The notes under the pieces: generated by a model
What the model was told of the DNA's origin: nothing
Database searches by the model: none
The model's input: only the letters and a program-made list of their open reading frames with translations
Shown here: in pieces, positions 37,046-63,736 of the stretch
Position numbering within the stretch: the first letter of the stretch is position 1
Layout: each line of letters opens with the position of its first letter
Assembly (NCBI GenBank): GCA_016806645.1
Contig: JACSYO010001880.1
Span: 1,411,501-1,475,500 of the forward strand
DNA length: 64,000 bases
From: Ophiodon elongatus
Lineage: Eukaryota > Chordata > Actinopteri > Perciformes > Hexagrammidae
Reading direction: 5' to 3'
Program-made: the position numbers and the translations under genes

Positions 37046-37330
37046 GGTTGCTGCACGGTGGTTCTAGCTGGTAGTAATTATGGACTTGATGCTGCAGGTT
37101 CGTGAGGGAGGAAATCTCGGCCCTAATTGTATCTGGTGATGATCTTGCAACCGTGACTAACCCCCGTCTACGTTGGTCTCGAGCAGAGGGATCTCCTGTG
37201 AGAAAGGGGCTGACTAAAGCCCCGGTCAGGCTATTGGACGTCGGACCCACATGTCTAACACGGCGCTGACGTCGGAGCCAGCTCCTCTTAAAGCGGCCGC
37301 CTCCCCGCCACGGCTGAGTAGGCACCTCGA
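37046..37330 (-). promoter_or_regulatory. sh3gl2: Candidate sh3gl2 promoter and 5' UTR
   Basis: GC- and CpG-rich sequence lies directly upstream of the start codon. It has an inverted CCAAT box (ATTGG at 37233-37237) and a CRE-like TGACGTCG at 37267-37274, about 190 and 225 bp from the ATG. A GCGGCCGC lies at about 37293. No clear TATA box is seen, which fits a CpG-type promoter. The transcription start is unknown. Confidence 0.5.
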
Positions 37331-37413
37331 GCAGGAGGCTGAGCTGTTTCTAACCTAAACGGCTTGAGGAGATGGACGAGGACAACCGCGGGGACGGCGA
37401 CATTATGATTAGA

Positions 37414-38097
37414 CCAGTGCTGGACTGTAACCAAATGCATGTACTCAAGTACTGTGCTTACAAAGTCGAGGTGCTTGTACATGCGTATTTCCATTTTATG
37501 GAATTTAATACTTATGATGACAAATGATACGCCACTAAATCTCAGAGGCACCTATTGCACTTTCTACTCCACTTAATTTATTTTACAGCTTTAGTTACTT
37601 TTCAGATTGTCATTTTTTTTCATACCCTTCCTGTCCAATAAAAAACATGTAACTCCAAATTTCGTGATTATGAATTGTTTTTGATGAACTGAAGGACTAA
37701 GTGTTCCTTCATGTTAAGAAAAATAAGCAAATAATTAAAACCTCTCTTGGATTAGCTGGGAAATGCATTGTCTCCAAGCTGAACACATGTAGGGCTATTT
37801 TTTCTTATATGAAAAGTCGACTTTTTAGATATACATGATTCTGAAACATATCATGATCTTACGGATAGAATATTGTGCAATGCTGTATATTAAACTACCC
37901 AACCATATACAAAGTAGTCAAAATGATCTACATCATCTACAGCAGTAAAATGCAACATCTGGATACTTTAAGTAAATTTGACTGATAATACTTATACTTT
38001 TACTCAAGTAAGGTTTCTGAATGCAGGGCTTTTACTTGTATTGGAGTATTAGTAGTTGTACTTCGGTAAATTATCCGAATCCTTCTTCCACCACTGG
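37414..38097. mobile_element. MITE-like element with CCAGTGSTGG ends
   Basis: The left end is CCAGTGCTGGACTGTAAC; the complement of the right end is CCAGTGGTGGAAGAAGG, so nine of the first ten bases match. Inside are TGTACTCAAGTACTGTGC and TACTTTTACTCAAGTAAGG, typical of a common fish element built from AAGTA words. It lies only about 0.37 kb upstream of the sh3gl2 start codon. Confidence 0.75.
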
Positions 38098-41000
38098 TTT
38101 AGACTCAGCTTCTGACATCAGGATGAAATGAAGAGTAAAACATGATAGATCAAGTTTGTGTAGTGACAGTAGGTTTTGTTGTCTTTACTTCAAATCAGAT
38201 GAAGGGGCTTTACACTACCATCACCTGGGGAATAAAGAGAGAAACACTTGGATATACAATTAGTTCCAGTGCTCACACCTTTAATGAGACTCAATGTAAA
38301 GAGAAACCTGACAGTTTTAACAGGCACCACTTCTCCAGCACCCTGGACAGCGCCCATCAACAGAGAGTCAACTTTCCTCCATCAGTGAAACCGGCTCTAC
38401 AGTACAAACACTTGAGTGAGCTGAGAGAAATCCAGCAGTGTGGTCAAACGAGAATATATATATAAAAAAAATCATACCTTCGTTTTAATGAAAATTATTA
38501 AGACAGCGTTTATATTTTACTGTAGCTTGAGGAAGTTTATTGAGCTCAATTGTTAATTACTGAATTCATGTCGGTATCGAAAGTTCATTTTTGACCGTGG
38601 AAACAGCAGTTGACAATCAGCAGGTTTCAATCTCACTGCGAGGTCCATATATGTTCTGGAGCTTTGGATCGTATCACACAATCTTCCTTTAAGTCAGCTT
38701 TCCACATTGTGGACAACACATTTGTTAACTAACTCCAAATCATATGTGTGAATGAGTATATCAACACGATTAATCATGAACTTGTGCCATCTCCCACTGG
38801 TGCCATCAATCAGTCAACTCAGATAGCGCCTACTGGCGCGTAAAGGCACAAAAAGCTGATCTTGTATCACGGCAGCATGTTGTTTTCTAAGGACGGAAAC
38901 CTGATTTATTCCAAACAAAACTGAAGGTGAGCGTGTCGACATTCATTTACAGATATGAGTGGATGTGGGCTTTTAAGTGTCATGTAATGCGTATAGAACT
39001 AAAAGATATTGTGGAGCAAAAAAAAAAAAATGCGCACATTTCTGCTATTGCAGAAACCGCATTGTACCGATCCGCTACGACCACCCAAACTAAATCCGAG
39101 TCATCGCGATATGCATTTGGCTGATAGGATTAAAATCCTGCATGGATCAGCGGCACTAATACGAATAATGGCTCTGATTTAAAGTTAAGAAGTCACCTGC
39201 ACACATTTATCAGCCCCCTCGACGCCAGATGGTGGTCGATTGTGGCAGGACTACTTGGTTAGACAGTATCCCACATGGCCACTGTTACAGCCCTGGAATA
39301 AGACTCAGAGTGACGATCACCAAATGGGCTATCATATCCTAAATATGGCCATATCTGCGGCTGTGAAATGTCCAAATAAACCAAATAGAGGCTGTGTATT
39401 CGTGTGGGAAATTAACTCTACGCAGTCGAGAGATGCAACCTTTAGGACATTGCAGAGTTGTGAAATGTTACAATTATTACCATCATCTTGTACCTCTTAC
39501 TTTCTGATATCAGTAAAGCGTTTAAATACAGCTCGTCTCTTCATCTCGATACGTAATTGAAAAGCAAACACAACATATGTACACAACATGCCAATAAACT
39601 GCTGTAATTAATGTGTGCAGTGTTCATATTCCTCCCCAGTAGACCACAAACTGGGTGTAAGGAATGCAAAAACACACCTAGGTTATAAACTGTGGGACCA
39701 ATCCACACAATATGTGCGTATGTTAAATGTTAACAGTTAATTACCTCTTCTTTGTATCTATTTAACGATTTATTTGTTGTTCCACGACGACATCATTATC
39801 TACACTACGGGTTGATTGCTGCATCTTACTTTGCTTTTGTTCTCAAATAGAGTCTAATTATGTACTCGTGAAACGATGAAACTCCACCACAACGGATTAT
39901 TTAAGGAGGCTGTTCTGGTTAAAGTGGGGACCAACATTTGATATGTTAGTGGCGCCATCCTGTGGAAGAAGAAAGGAACTATCCATCTATCTGTCTCTCT
40001 GTCTGTCTTTCTGTCGGTCTGTCCGTTGCTCATACGAAGACACCAAACACAACTTGTGCTTTAAATTAAATGTAAAAAAAGTAATCCTGAAAATGGATGG
40101 CAAAGGCAATTCAATCATTTATAAATCACTGATGCATAAATACATCTTATTTACTTAAAATAACACCACATGCAGAGAGTCTATCACAAAAATACATAAT
40201 TTCAAGGGTCAGAAGTTCAAATAATCACTAATCATCAAGCTATGTTTATGTGCATAATCACTGAGAATGTCAAAATTAAAATGATATATAATCTATGTTA
40301 GAAGCTACTACAAGTCCCGGTCTTATACACTCTGCAGCTCTGCCCACTGCCCAATAGTTCACAATCTGTGATGCTTTGCTTCCACCTGGTGGTCGGAGAT
40401 GATGCTGCAATTATGATGCATACGTGTGTAAGAGGGTGAAAACTGCCATGCAACACATATGATTACAGTATGTTGCATGGATCGGATCAGACCAGCTCCC
40501 CAGTGAAAGCTGCAGCTGTATGAGGGTATATCTGATATGTATTACAGGAGCACCCTGAACAACTGTTTTGTGTGAGTAGCTCTTGTTGGCTAACAGAAGA
40601 ATTAGGAGTGATACATCAAGCCGCCTGACAGTGACCTGAGTGCAGTTCTTTGCTCAGTTTTCCTGCCTGCTGGCCTCGACGGGCAGCTCTGATAAAGTGC
40701 TTGGTCCCACGGCTCAGTGATCTGTATGTGCGTGTGTGGCCTGAGGTGAGTGTCCATTTGTCTTAACTCATGAGGCGATAAATCTCACCTGCACTGAACA
40801 GACAGATGGAGGCTGAGCTCAAAAGAAATACGAGATTGTTGCCATTAACTTTATTACACTGACCACTGGTCTCATTTTTTGACATCATCTCTGACTGAAA
40901 GTTGGAACAGTATGAAGTTTCTGATTAACACATTACTGACACGTTCGAGTTATATAACAGAGTGACGGTGATATGTTTTTAACATGTATTACAGTCATAT

Positions 41001-41164
41001 CTGTACTTTTAAAACCATATTTCTGCAGTATATTTTGGATTTAGAGCTGAAATATACTCATATTTCATAAGATTTTCTACATTTTCAATGCTAACTGATG
41101 TAAATATTCCTCACTTTTAGAACCTATTAAAAGGATATCATAACAATATCTGTCAAACTCATGT
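38098..41164. other. Intergenic stretch between sh3gl2 and the LINE relics
   Basis: No gene is recognised. About 38583-38690 shares words with the repeat at 5396-5600. A perfect 10-bp inverted repeat lies at 40446-40480. Open frames are short and unlike known proteins. Confidence 0.5.
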
Positions 41165-41300
41165 TCCAACTTACTCACATGGGATCGAGCCCCAGAGATA
41201 CTTGAACTCGGTCACTTGGGACATCAACTTTCTCCCAACCTGATGAGCCACATATTTTGTGTCCTCAGACGTGAAGCTTTGAGGTGTCATCTGAGGTCAA
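41165..41300 (-). mobile_element. LINE reverse-transcriptase relic (minus strand)
   Basis: The minus-strand translation reads VGRKLMSQVTEFKYLWGSIP, matching the QVxEFKYLG block of fish RTE-type reverse transcriptases. A stop follows soon after. The overlapping 106-codon open frame (41265-41585) is not recognisable and may be further decayed element sequence. Confidence 0.5.
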
Positions 41301-41844
41301 TGGTCCCATGAGGGCCACAGAACTTAAAAGAGCAGACGCAGTACTGAAGTCACCAAACTGCACACTCCTCACCCAGACTTTGTGTTCATTTAAATCACAA
41401 ACTGATATGCAGACTGGATGGGCCACTCCTCCCTCTTTTATCTCCTCAAAAGTAAAGAGCTGGTCTCCTTTGTCTCCACTATGATGGAATCTGCAATTGG
41501 CCAGATCATCCCCTCCAGAATCCTGGTCCACATCATTTTCGAGGGGTGGGTGAGCAGAGTGACAATCACGATTATTGGGTTCCACACTTCACCCCACTTT
41601 AAAAACAAAAAAAAACTGTTACTCTATTCATATCTGCCAATCAATAATTGGCAGATAATAATAATAATAATCAATAACTGATCATCATCAAGTAAATAAA
41701 GACAGCAAAACTAAATTCAGAGCTCTGCCAACAACAGCTTTATCAACTCTATCTTGTCCACAGAGCACAGTGTTACTAACAACATCCTAATGTTCCTGGT
41801 TGAGGTCAACGGTTCTCCGTCACCACGAGGGTCCTTCCTGAGTC

Positions 41845-42560
41845 GCCAGAACCTCTTTCAGGCCATCCATCAATCAGGGGCGTAAATACAGAGAGTGCAG
41901 GCAGTGCGGCTGCACTGGGGCCCGTTGGGTGGGGGTGGGACCCATAAAGAGAGCGGGACCTCAAACAATGTGTGAGGCAGAAAATGGGCCTCAGTGTTCA
42001 AAGAAGAAGGTTAAATCAAAAATTGTGTAATTTGCTATACATCGCTGTCTTGGGATTCTTTTTTTCGCAATCCATGACAAAATCATGTGCTTCTTCTATA
42101 TAAACTATATATAAAAACACATTTCTTAGTTTCTTTGGTATAAAAAAGAAATCATCTGGAGATATGCAATGATGATTATTGGGTAATATTGATGTTGTCA
42201 AATGTCAACTTTCTATTGATCATGTGACAAGACGATACGATATACGGTAGCTAGCTTCGGCGCAAAATCTGTCAAGACTGACAAGCTGAGCACATCTGCA
42301 AGCCGAGCGAGCAGTCATGCCTTTGAAACATAAAAGTGTCAGTAAAAAAAAGCGTGTGTGAGCTTCATAACATTTAGTAACTAGTGTGCACAAGGGCCCA
42401 CTCATAATATTGTGCACCGGAGTCCGTCGTAACAACCGTACGCCACTGCCATCCAGTTCCAACCCTCACGTATGATCATGAGCTCTTTGGGCAGTCACCA
42501 CAAAAACGGGACCAGAGGTACAGGTCTCCTTTGCGGGGTGACTGGGATCACGCTGAGGAG
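41845..42560 (+). mobile_element. LINE reverse-transcriptase relic (plus strand), split by a MITE
   Basis: If 41875-42456 is removed, the flanks read through CTCTTTCAGGCCATC and CCAACCCTCACGTATGATCA, with the encoded TLTYDHEL matching the PTLTYGHEL block of fish LINE proteins. The rest is too decayed to follow. Confidence 0.55.
41875..42448. mobile_element. hAT-like MITE, CAGGGGCGTA...TACGCCACTG
   Basis: The left end is CAGGGGCGTAAATAC; the complement of the right end is CAGTGGCGTACGGTTG. Flanks CCATCAAT (41867-41874) and CCATCCAG (42449-42456) agree at six of eight bases, as expected for an old 8-bp target duplication. Inside, GGCTGCACTGGGGCCCG is typical of this fish family. No transposase is seen. 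Confidence 0.7.
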
Positions 42561-44208
42561 GTGAGGGCAGAAATCAGGAATCCTCTTTGTCGTGGTTTTC
42601 TGGGGTCAACCAACACCTTAGTCTGTGGTGAGGAGACAACAGCTGGGCAGACACAGAACACCCTAATTAATTGTTTACTTTAATTTGACCATAGTGGTTT
42701 CGCTAAGGTCCCTTTAAATGGTCAGGAGCATCTGGTCTTGCACTCACAGTCAATTATATTAATTGTCTGCGTCTGTGAACTAGACACATTTCAAATCACA
42801 TATTCCTGCTTGTTTCTGTTCACCACTGAGGCAACACACCTCAAGAAACTGACTTTCACGCCTTTAAATTATCTTTAAAACATTCGCAAATTGTCATGTT
42901 TATACTTCATCACACACAAGCTGCAATTGTATCGGTGAGGACAAAATGTGTGTGTAGGTGCAGATGGAAAAGACAGGATGGGCTGGGGCAACAGACCTGG
43001 GGTCATTTGTCACACATATGCTAGTCGTGTCACTGGAGACAAACCACTAACACACACCAGGCCATGGTCATGTGTTCATGTGTTTCATAATGCCTACCAA
43101 TCCCCCACGCCATCCCACTCCACTCAAACATGCTAATGTACCTGTGCTCTGCTCTAATTGGTCCCAGTGATGCTCGCCCTGCTCCACCTGTGTTCATGGG
43201 AAGCCTCCAGTCAGTCCTGCAGTCAGGCCCCCGCCACTGTGTGTGAGCGTGCAGTGCTAATATTATGCAAACAAACACTTCTTTGTTGTTTGGCACTCTT
43301 TGCACCGACCCGCCACTGTGGAAGAAAGGGAGAAAGTAAGTAAAGGGAAAAGGAGAAAGGAATAAGGGGTGGGTGAATGGGGGAGGGGGGGGGGTGCTTG
43401 AATTCATTAGTGTGATTACCTGAGGTGTGCTACTTTACAGGGGGTAATCTGCCAGCCCGCTTCATACCCTCCAAACTTCAGCCAGTCCGCTAATGAGCGC
43501 TTGGAAAAGTTAGTCAAGGTGGAGAGGTGCTTTGAGGAGCTATACACCACAGACTAAGGTGTTATTATATATGCTGGAGCAGAAAACAAAGGATGCTCTC
43601 TATTTTAAAACAGCGAGGACCAATGAAGACTGATAGTTTGAGCTGTTTATTCTGATTCTGAATGCACATAACAAAACGGTCCTATGGACAGTGTGCCAAT
43701 TCATGAACTCAGAGCCTCACAAAAAATATCCCCCTGCTTCGAAGCTTGGCATACCTGACAGCAGGAAATCTCTGGTAACAATATAGTAGACCCGAGGATG
43801 ACAGTTAGACTGACCTGTGATATTAGGCGACACATCTTCTACACCGTTTGAGACAACATCCCAGATAAGAGATAAGGACACCAGAGGGTTGAGCTAGTCA
43901 CATCCGAAGAGTCGCTTCTCTCTGAGGTGATGTTGTGGACTGTAGCTTCCCTCTGCGCTGTTAGAGAATGTGGATTAGAGACCAGATCAACCTCTCTCCC
44001 ATTCTTTTTTCCTCTCTTCTTTTCTCCCCTGGAGCTCAGGCCATGGCTTTAGAGAGACAGCTGCCATGAGCAAGGCTTAGGACAGTCCACGGGGACGGAG
44101 AAAGAGTGAGTGTCAAAGAACAAGAAAAGTGCAAGAACAGCTTGGTTACGATGGACAAGACAAAGAGGTGAGAGGGAGGGGAGAGACATCCAAAAAGGGA
44201 AGACAGAG

Positions 44209-44210
<2 letters not shown>

Positions 44211-44252
<42 letters not shown>

Positions 44253-44285
44253 TATATATATATGTATAGCTATATAGATAGATAT
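44211..44285. repeat. (TA)n microsatellite
   Basis: TA units with short interruptions, passing into TATAGATA. Confidence 0.95.
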
Positions 44286-45575
44286 GTGTGTATAGATCCT
44301 GTAACTTTCCCCTTCCTCTTGCCCTATGCCTCTGCTTTATCACACAGCATCAAAACATAGCTTTAGTCCCCCGAGTGGCTGGCCTTTTTATCTGCTCCCT
44401 AGCTTCCCACGGCGGGCCGCATCCACCCATAATCTGCTGCTGTTTCATGTCTGGAGTGCTGTAGAGGAGGATAAGGGACTTGTTGAAGTGAAGATCAATG
44501 AGGTTGTATACATAGCATATGTGCATCAGGAGAGTGTGATCCCTTTTTTCTTTTTAAGGTGGCATCTGATATAATGAAAAAGAAAATAATACATGGATGC
44601 ATTGAGGAGTCGTACCGTTTCTGTGATCTAAAAGTAAAAAAATTATAATTAGGCTCTTGACTAAAATTTCATAAATACAAAAGCCTGGTGAGATTTCTGT
44701 CATAAACTCAGCATCTACCTTTTGTTTTTGAACCTTCTCCCCGTGGATCAAACATGAAGGATAGACACAACGAAAACAGTAAACATGTTGCATTATACAT
44801 TTGTCAAAAACACATTTGGCTGTATGTCACAAGTACCTTGTTATTTAGTGCCAAGTGTCTGCGCGTGTGAAATCAAAGCAGATTGGTACATTGGCAGCAA
44901 TAGTCGGGAGTGAAACTGTGTCAGTGAAGTAAGGGAGATCACCAGAGGCTGTTTTCTACTCACTCCACAGCTGGTTGACGAGATCTGCGAGGACTAATTG
45001 TGCATCAGTTGGAGACTGCAGAAATTCTCGGTTTGGGCTTCGACTGTTCTTTGTACTGTGGGCTTCCCGCCTTCCCACCCAAGTGGCACGCACTCACACC
45101 AGACTGAGGGAACTTAAAAGTACCACAGAGAAGCCTTGGGACACAAACACACACACAAGACAAACGCACATACACAAATCATCGATCGACCCCAAAGTCA
45201 ACCCGTGACCCTGACCTCCTCTACCCCTCCAGGAACTATGTCCTGCAGGAATCCGGTGAAAAGAGAAAAAAAATACAAGAAAGTTGGATTTGAAAAGAAG
45301 TCGGGGGGAAAGAAAGAGATAAAGACAGAGAGAGAAAAAAAAATGACACCAAGTTGATTGTGTTGGAATGAATAAAAGGGGAAGAGAGGAAAACTTTGCA
45401 TTTGGAACTACTGATCAAAGTAATTCCCACAGGAAACCTCTCTTAATGAGAGCTGTACAAAAAAAGAAGGGTGGAAGACAAGGAGTGTGAAAGAGAAGAA
45501 AAGAAGGGAACAGTACGCCATTCCTACACAGAAAATAAAGAGATGAATACGTATACAGCGCCTAGTAGAAGACAT

Positions 45576-45604
45576 GGTGTGTGTGTGTGTGTGTGTGTGT
45601 GTGT
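45576..45604. repeat. (GT)n microsatellite
   Basis: GT units followed by a G-rich run. Confidence 0.93.
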
Positions 45605-47579
45605 TGGGAGGGGGGTTGTTTGAAGGGTGTTTTCAAGATCGTTTTAACGTCTTCACTGAGGGAGCGTCAGAGGCAAGGCCAGGTTAATTAAACCCAAGGG
45701 AGTACCAGCTGAGGGGGCCCACATTTGAATATGTCATAGAAATAGCACGAGTGTGTCAGCCGAGGCCGGGGCTCGGCGAGCAAACATGTTGACTATGCAT
45801 TACACGCTAAAAGGAAGAGAGAGAATTAGAGAGAGTCAGACAGCAAAGGGTGGGGGCGCCGACATAATTTGCGTGGCACCAATGCTTTGCTCTTTTATAC
45901 CCACTGCGCCACCGGATTTCTCTGAGTTATTAATGTTTGTCATTAGCTGCATTACCCTGGAGGACAGTGACTGGGGGAAAAAACTGCAGAAATTTATATG
46001 GGACAAATATTGACAATAGCTGGCTCCTGGGTATTGGAGAGGAAGAAAAGATGCAAACTATGTTAATGAATGGTAATTAACCACAAGGGTTTGTCTCTCC
46101 TGGATCCCAGCTAAATTGGTCCCCGAGTTGCAGCTAGAGACAGTCCTGGCCTAATCCTTTATTATAAAAAGATAAAGGAAAACGACATCATTAGCATATA
46201 TTTGAGAAGGGAGGGGGGATTAAAAAGTGAATTATTTCTTTTTAATTCCTGAACGGAGGATTCTTCACACCATTGTTAATTATACATAACAAAAAGAAAG
46301 GAGGAATATGATGAAGAGGAAAACAAAAGCTAGGAGAGGTATAGGACTAAAAAAAAAAAAAGAAAAAAAAAAAAGCATGACTTGAAGGGAGGTGTGTGGT
46401 CTCTTGTGTAGGATGCCAACTCAAGGACAGAGGAGACCAGGATTATGGTTTAATATTCAAAATGAATAATAAGAGTAGGAGGAAAAGGGAAACAGATAAA
46501 AGGGGTTGGAGGTAGTTATGTCAAGGATGTAACCACTCCTCTAATACACCCCTGTACTGTGCTCGGTGTGTGCTCATGTGGACCCTTGTTAATGATGTCA
46601 ACAGCAGGGGTCACTTGTTACAGACAGGAACCATGCCAACAGTCAGCTGTCAATCACGAGAGAGGTGTGAGAACCCTGCTGTCCACCAGAGCACCTTCAG
46701 TTACCATCACACACTGACTGACAGTCCTTTGAACTGCTGGAAAAATAAGAGAGACCGTTTATAAATACGGCCATGAAATTCAGAACAATAATGCAGTTTG
46801 ATAAATGCACTTTGAAGAACAAAACGTAGACAAAAAAAAAAGAGAGAAATGGGTTTTTATTTTGAAATTAACAACAGCTTTTCAGCAGAAATCATTGATG
46901 TTTAACATAATTAAGTAATAAATTATCAACGAATAATTTTAATACTAGATCAGAAGCTATAACAAATTGTATACATCCACAAACAGATCATTTCCTTCAG
47001 TGCATTTGATGAGTAAAATGCAGTGGGCTTCAATCGTTGCATATCTTCTCTCAGAGCAGTGCAGTTTCAGGTCTGATAAATGGATCCAACTTTACAGTGA
47101 ACATTCTGCTCTGTGCTGCACTCTTGACTTTCTCAAAGTGTTGACTTGGCATTGCTAGGTCAAGTCCCTGCACCCTAAGGTCCTTCAGGTGCCAAATAAA
47201 TTAGGGGGAGAGGTAAAGGAGAGCAAAAAAAAAAGAAAATCTAACTTCAACATTAAAGTAAGCATTCGCCTTATCACCCCAGGTCTGCGTTGAGAGTGGC
47301 TGCATTGTAAATTAGCTTGGCGCTAAAGGGCCCCGTCTGATAGACATAGTGCACTGAGCGCTAACACAGATGTCGAGGGCTCATTTACAAAAGCCAGGCT
47401 GCTGAGTTGAGCCAGTGGACCAGAGTGAGTCGACAGCGCTTTTCTTACAAATATTGGTTCTGCTACCCCGGCTCAGCTTGGCTCAGCCCAGCTCCCACTG
47501 AGTAAGAACTGGGGAGGGAGAGAAGAAGGGAGGGAGAAAAAGAAGAGGATGACAGTTTTCCCAGCCTCAGCCCAGGGAG

Positions 47580-62026
<14,447 letters not shown>

Positions 62027-62696
62027 CTGAAGGGGGAGGAGAAGAAGAAATAAAAAAAGAAGAGAGATGATGAAATGGATATAGAAAAACAAGAGGGATA
62101 GCTCTGGCTAGCCGATGAATAAATGAAATTGATCAAGCATGCGCCAGAGAGGCCTAGTACATTATGGAGGAATATTGAGTTTGACACACTCAGATTCTCT
62201 TCAGTTTCGCCTCACGCTCCCTTGTAGGAATGTGGACCTGAGGGTTTGTTGCCCTGTCGATTGAAAGCTGAGGGAACACAGCTTTGATACCAAACGTACC
62301 CCAAGTTTTGCTAAAATCTCCAAAGACAGAGAATCATGCATCAGAGAGAGAGAGACAGTGAGCTACTGAAAATACAGCCATTCATTTATTTATTTGCTTT
62401 CTGAATGTCTCTCAGTACAACAGCGCAGCATAACACTGTTAATAATTAAGCTACGAGGGGCTGTTTCAAATGGTGCCCGAGTGAATGGCAAGCGAGACGA
62501 GGAAGGCCTGGGATGGCACAGTTGTCGGGCACTAAATGGGAGTTTGCTCTAAATACAGAGAGACAATTAAATGTTAAAACTGCCACTGTACACGAGAAAG
62601 TCAATAAAGTAAACTCCCCTTTGCTTCATTTTGAGCTTATTGATCGAGGCAATAATCTTCTGTATCATTCCCTTGTAAGCTTGCTGAAAAGCTGAC

Positions 62697-62744
62697 CTTG
62701 GAATAGATGGTCAGATGAGAGAAAGCTAGAGACAGAAGAACTTG
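62697..62744 (-). CDS. Possible further cntln-like exon (48 nt)
   Basis: A 48-base stretch with acceptor TTTTTGTGTACAG|CAAG and donor CAAG|GTCAGC would be phase 0-0 and add QVLLSLAFSHLTIYSK before ALASEILL. It fits by phase and splice sites only. The peptide is not strongly helical and I do not recognise it, so it may be chance. Confidence 0.35.
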
Positions 62745-63684
62745 CTGTACACAAAAACAAAATAAAAAAAAATAATAAAAGTACAACTTACTCTTGGACA
62801 GTACACAATATAGCCAAGCAAGAGAGAAGTACAGTGTGTGCACACATACAAAAACACAAGCGCAAACATATGAAAACACTCAAGTGCATTACAGTAACAA
62901 GGGTAATCACACATGAACAATGTGGAATTGAGGCAAACATCTCCACTCCTCTCTCTTAATTTCACACAGGTGGACCAGGTGCTGTTTACAAAGCAAGTGG
63001 TGGTTCTCACAGGAGAGAACTGAATGAGTGGTTGGAGGCTCGCAGCTGGAGTGTTGCTATTTGTCTGTTAGCAACATGAAATTTACACAAGCAGCGCAAA
63101 GACATTCAGAAATTCAAAGGAGACATGTAGGAAAACCAACAGGATCACATTATATAAAGCAATATAATAACAATATAGGTTATATATATCAACTCATAGA
63201 GCTAACACTGTTTTTTTTTCAACCTTTGATCTCAAGTCTAATGTATAAACACTTTAAAACAAGAAAAGTGTGAATTTTGTAGTCCAGATGCTTTTGACAG
63301 TTTCGGTCAATTTAATTTCAAATCCAGTTTCATAGGTGGCCAACTACGACTATGTTGGTGTAAAGTAATCAGAATAGCACTAATTGAACAGGACAAGCAA
63401 AAATCATAACCATCGTCAGCCTCCTAATGAAGGAAGGCAGCTTCAGCTCTTTTTGGTGATCTGAGAGCTGTGTTTACCCTCAAGGAATACACAGCTCATT
63501 AACTAACAGTCGGAGATCCTATTCTTTTATTTACAGCCTAATAGATATTCACTGTCACTGTTCAAGGGTTACATTCAATTGACCTAAACCCTGCATGTGG
63601 AAGAATCCAGAAAGAGATTAAGGGGTGAATTTATCACTCATTCTGAGCCCTGGGAGAGACAAAGGATGGGAGGGGGATATGCAA

Positions 63685-63689
<5 letters not shown>

Positions 63690-63730
<41 letters not shown>

Positions 63731-63736
63731 ACGCAC
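63690..63736. repeat. (CA)n microsatellite
   Basis: CA units with AAAC and ACGC interruptions. Confidence 0.93.

Larger units (their letters stand above)
42561..47579. other. Intergenic region downstream of the cntln-like gene
   Basis: It holds (TA)n at 44211-44285, (GT)n at 45576-45604 and a repeat-poor stretch at 45650-46280 that looks constrained. Minus-strand AATAAA signals (TTTATT at 46856-46861 and 46158-46163) lie about 0.7 and 1.4 kb past the cntln-like stop and are possible polyadenylation signals. No other gene is seen. Confidence 0.5.

Noticed and set aside
38797..40395. Several CTCF-like words (CCACTGGTGCC, GCGCCTACTGG, CCAGATGGTGG, CCACCTGGTGG) in the intergenic region
   Set aside because: Each departs from the CTCF core at key positions when read by eye; a matrix scan would be needed before calling a boundary.
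41265..41585. 106-codon minus-strand frame as a gene
   Set aside because: It adjoins a LINE relic and has no recognisable domain or splice context.
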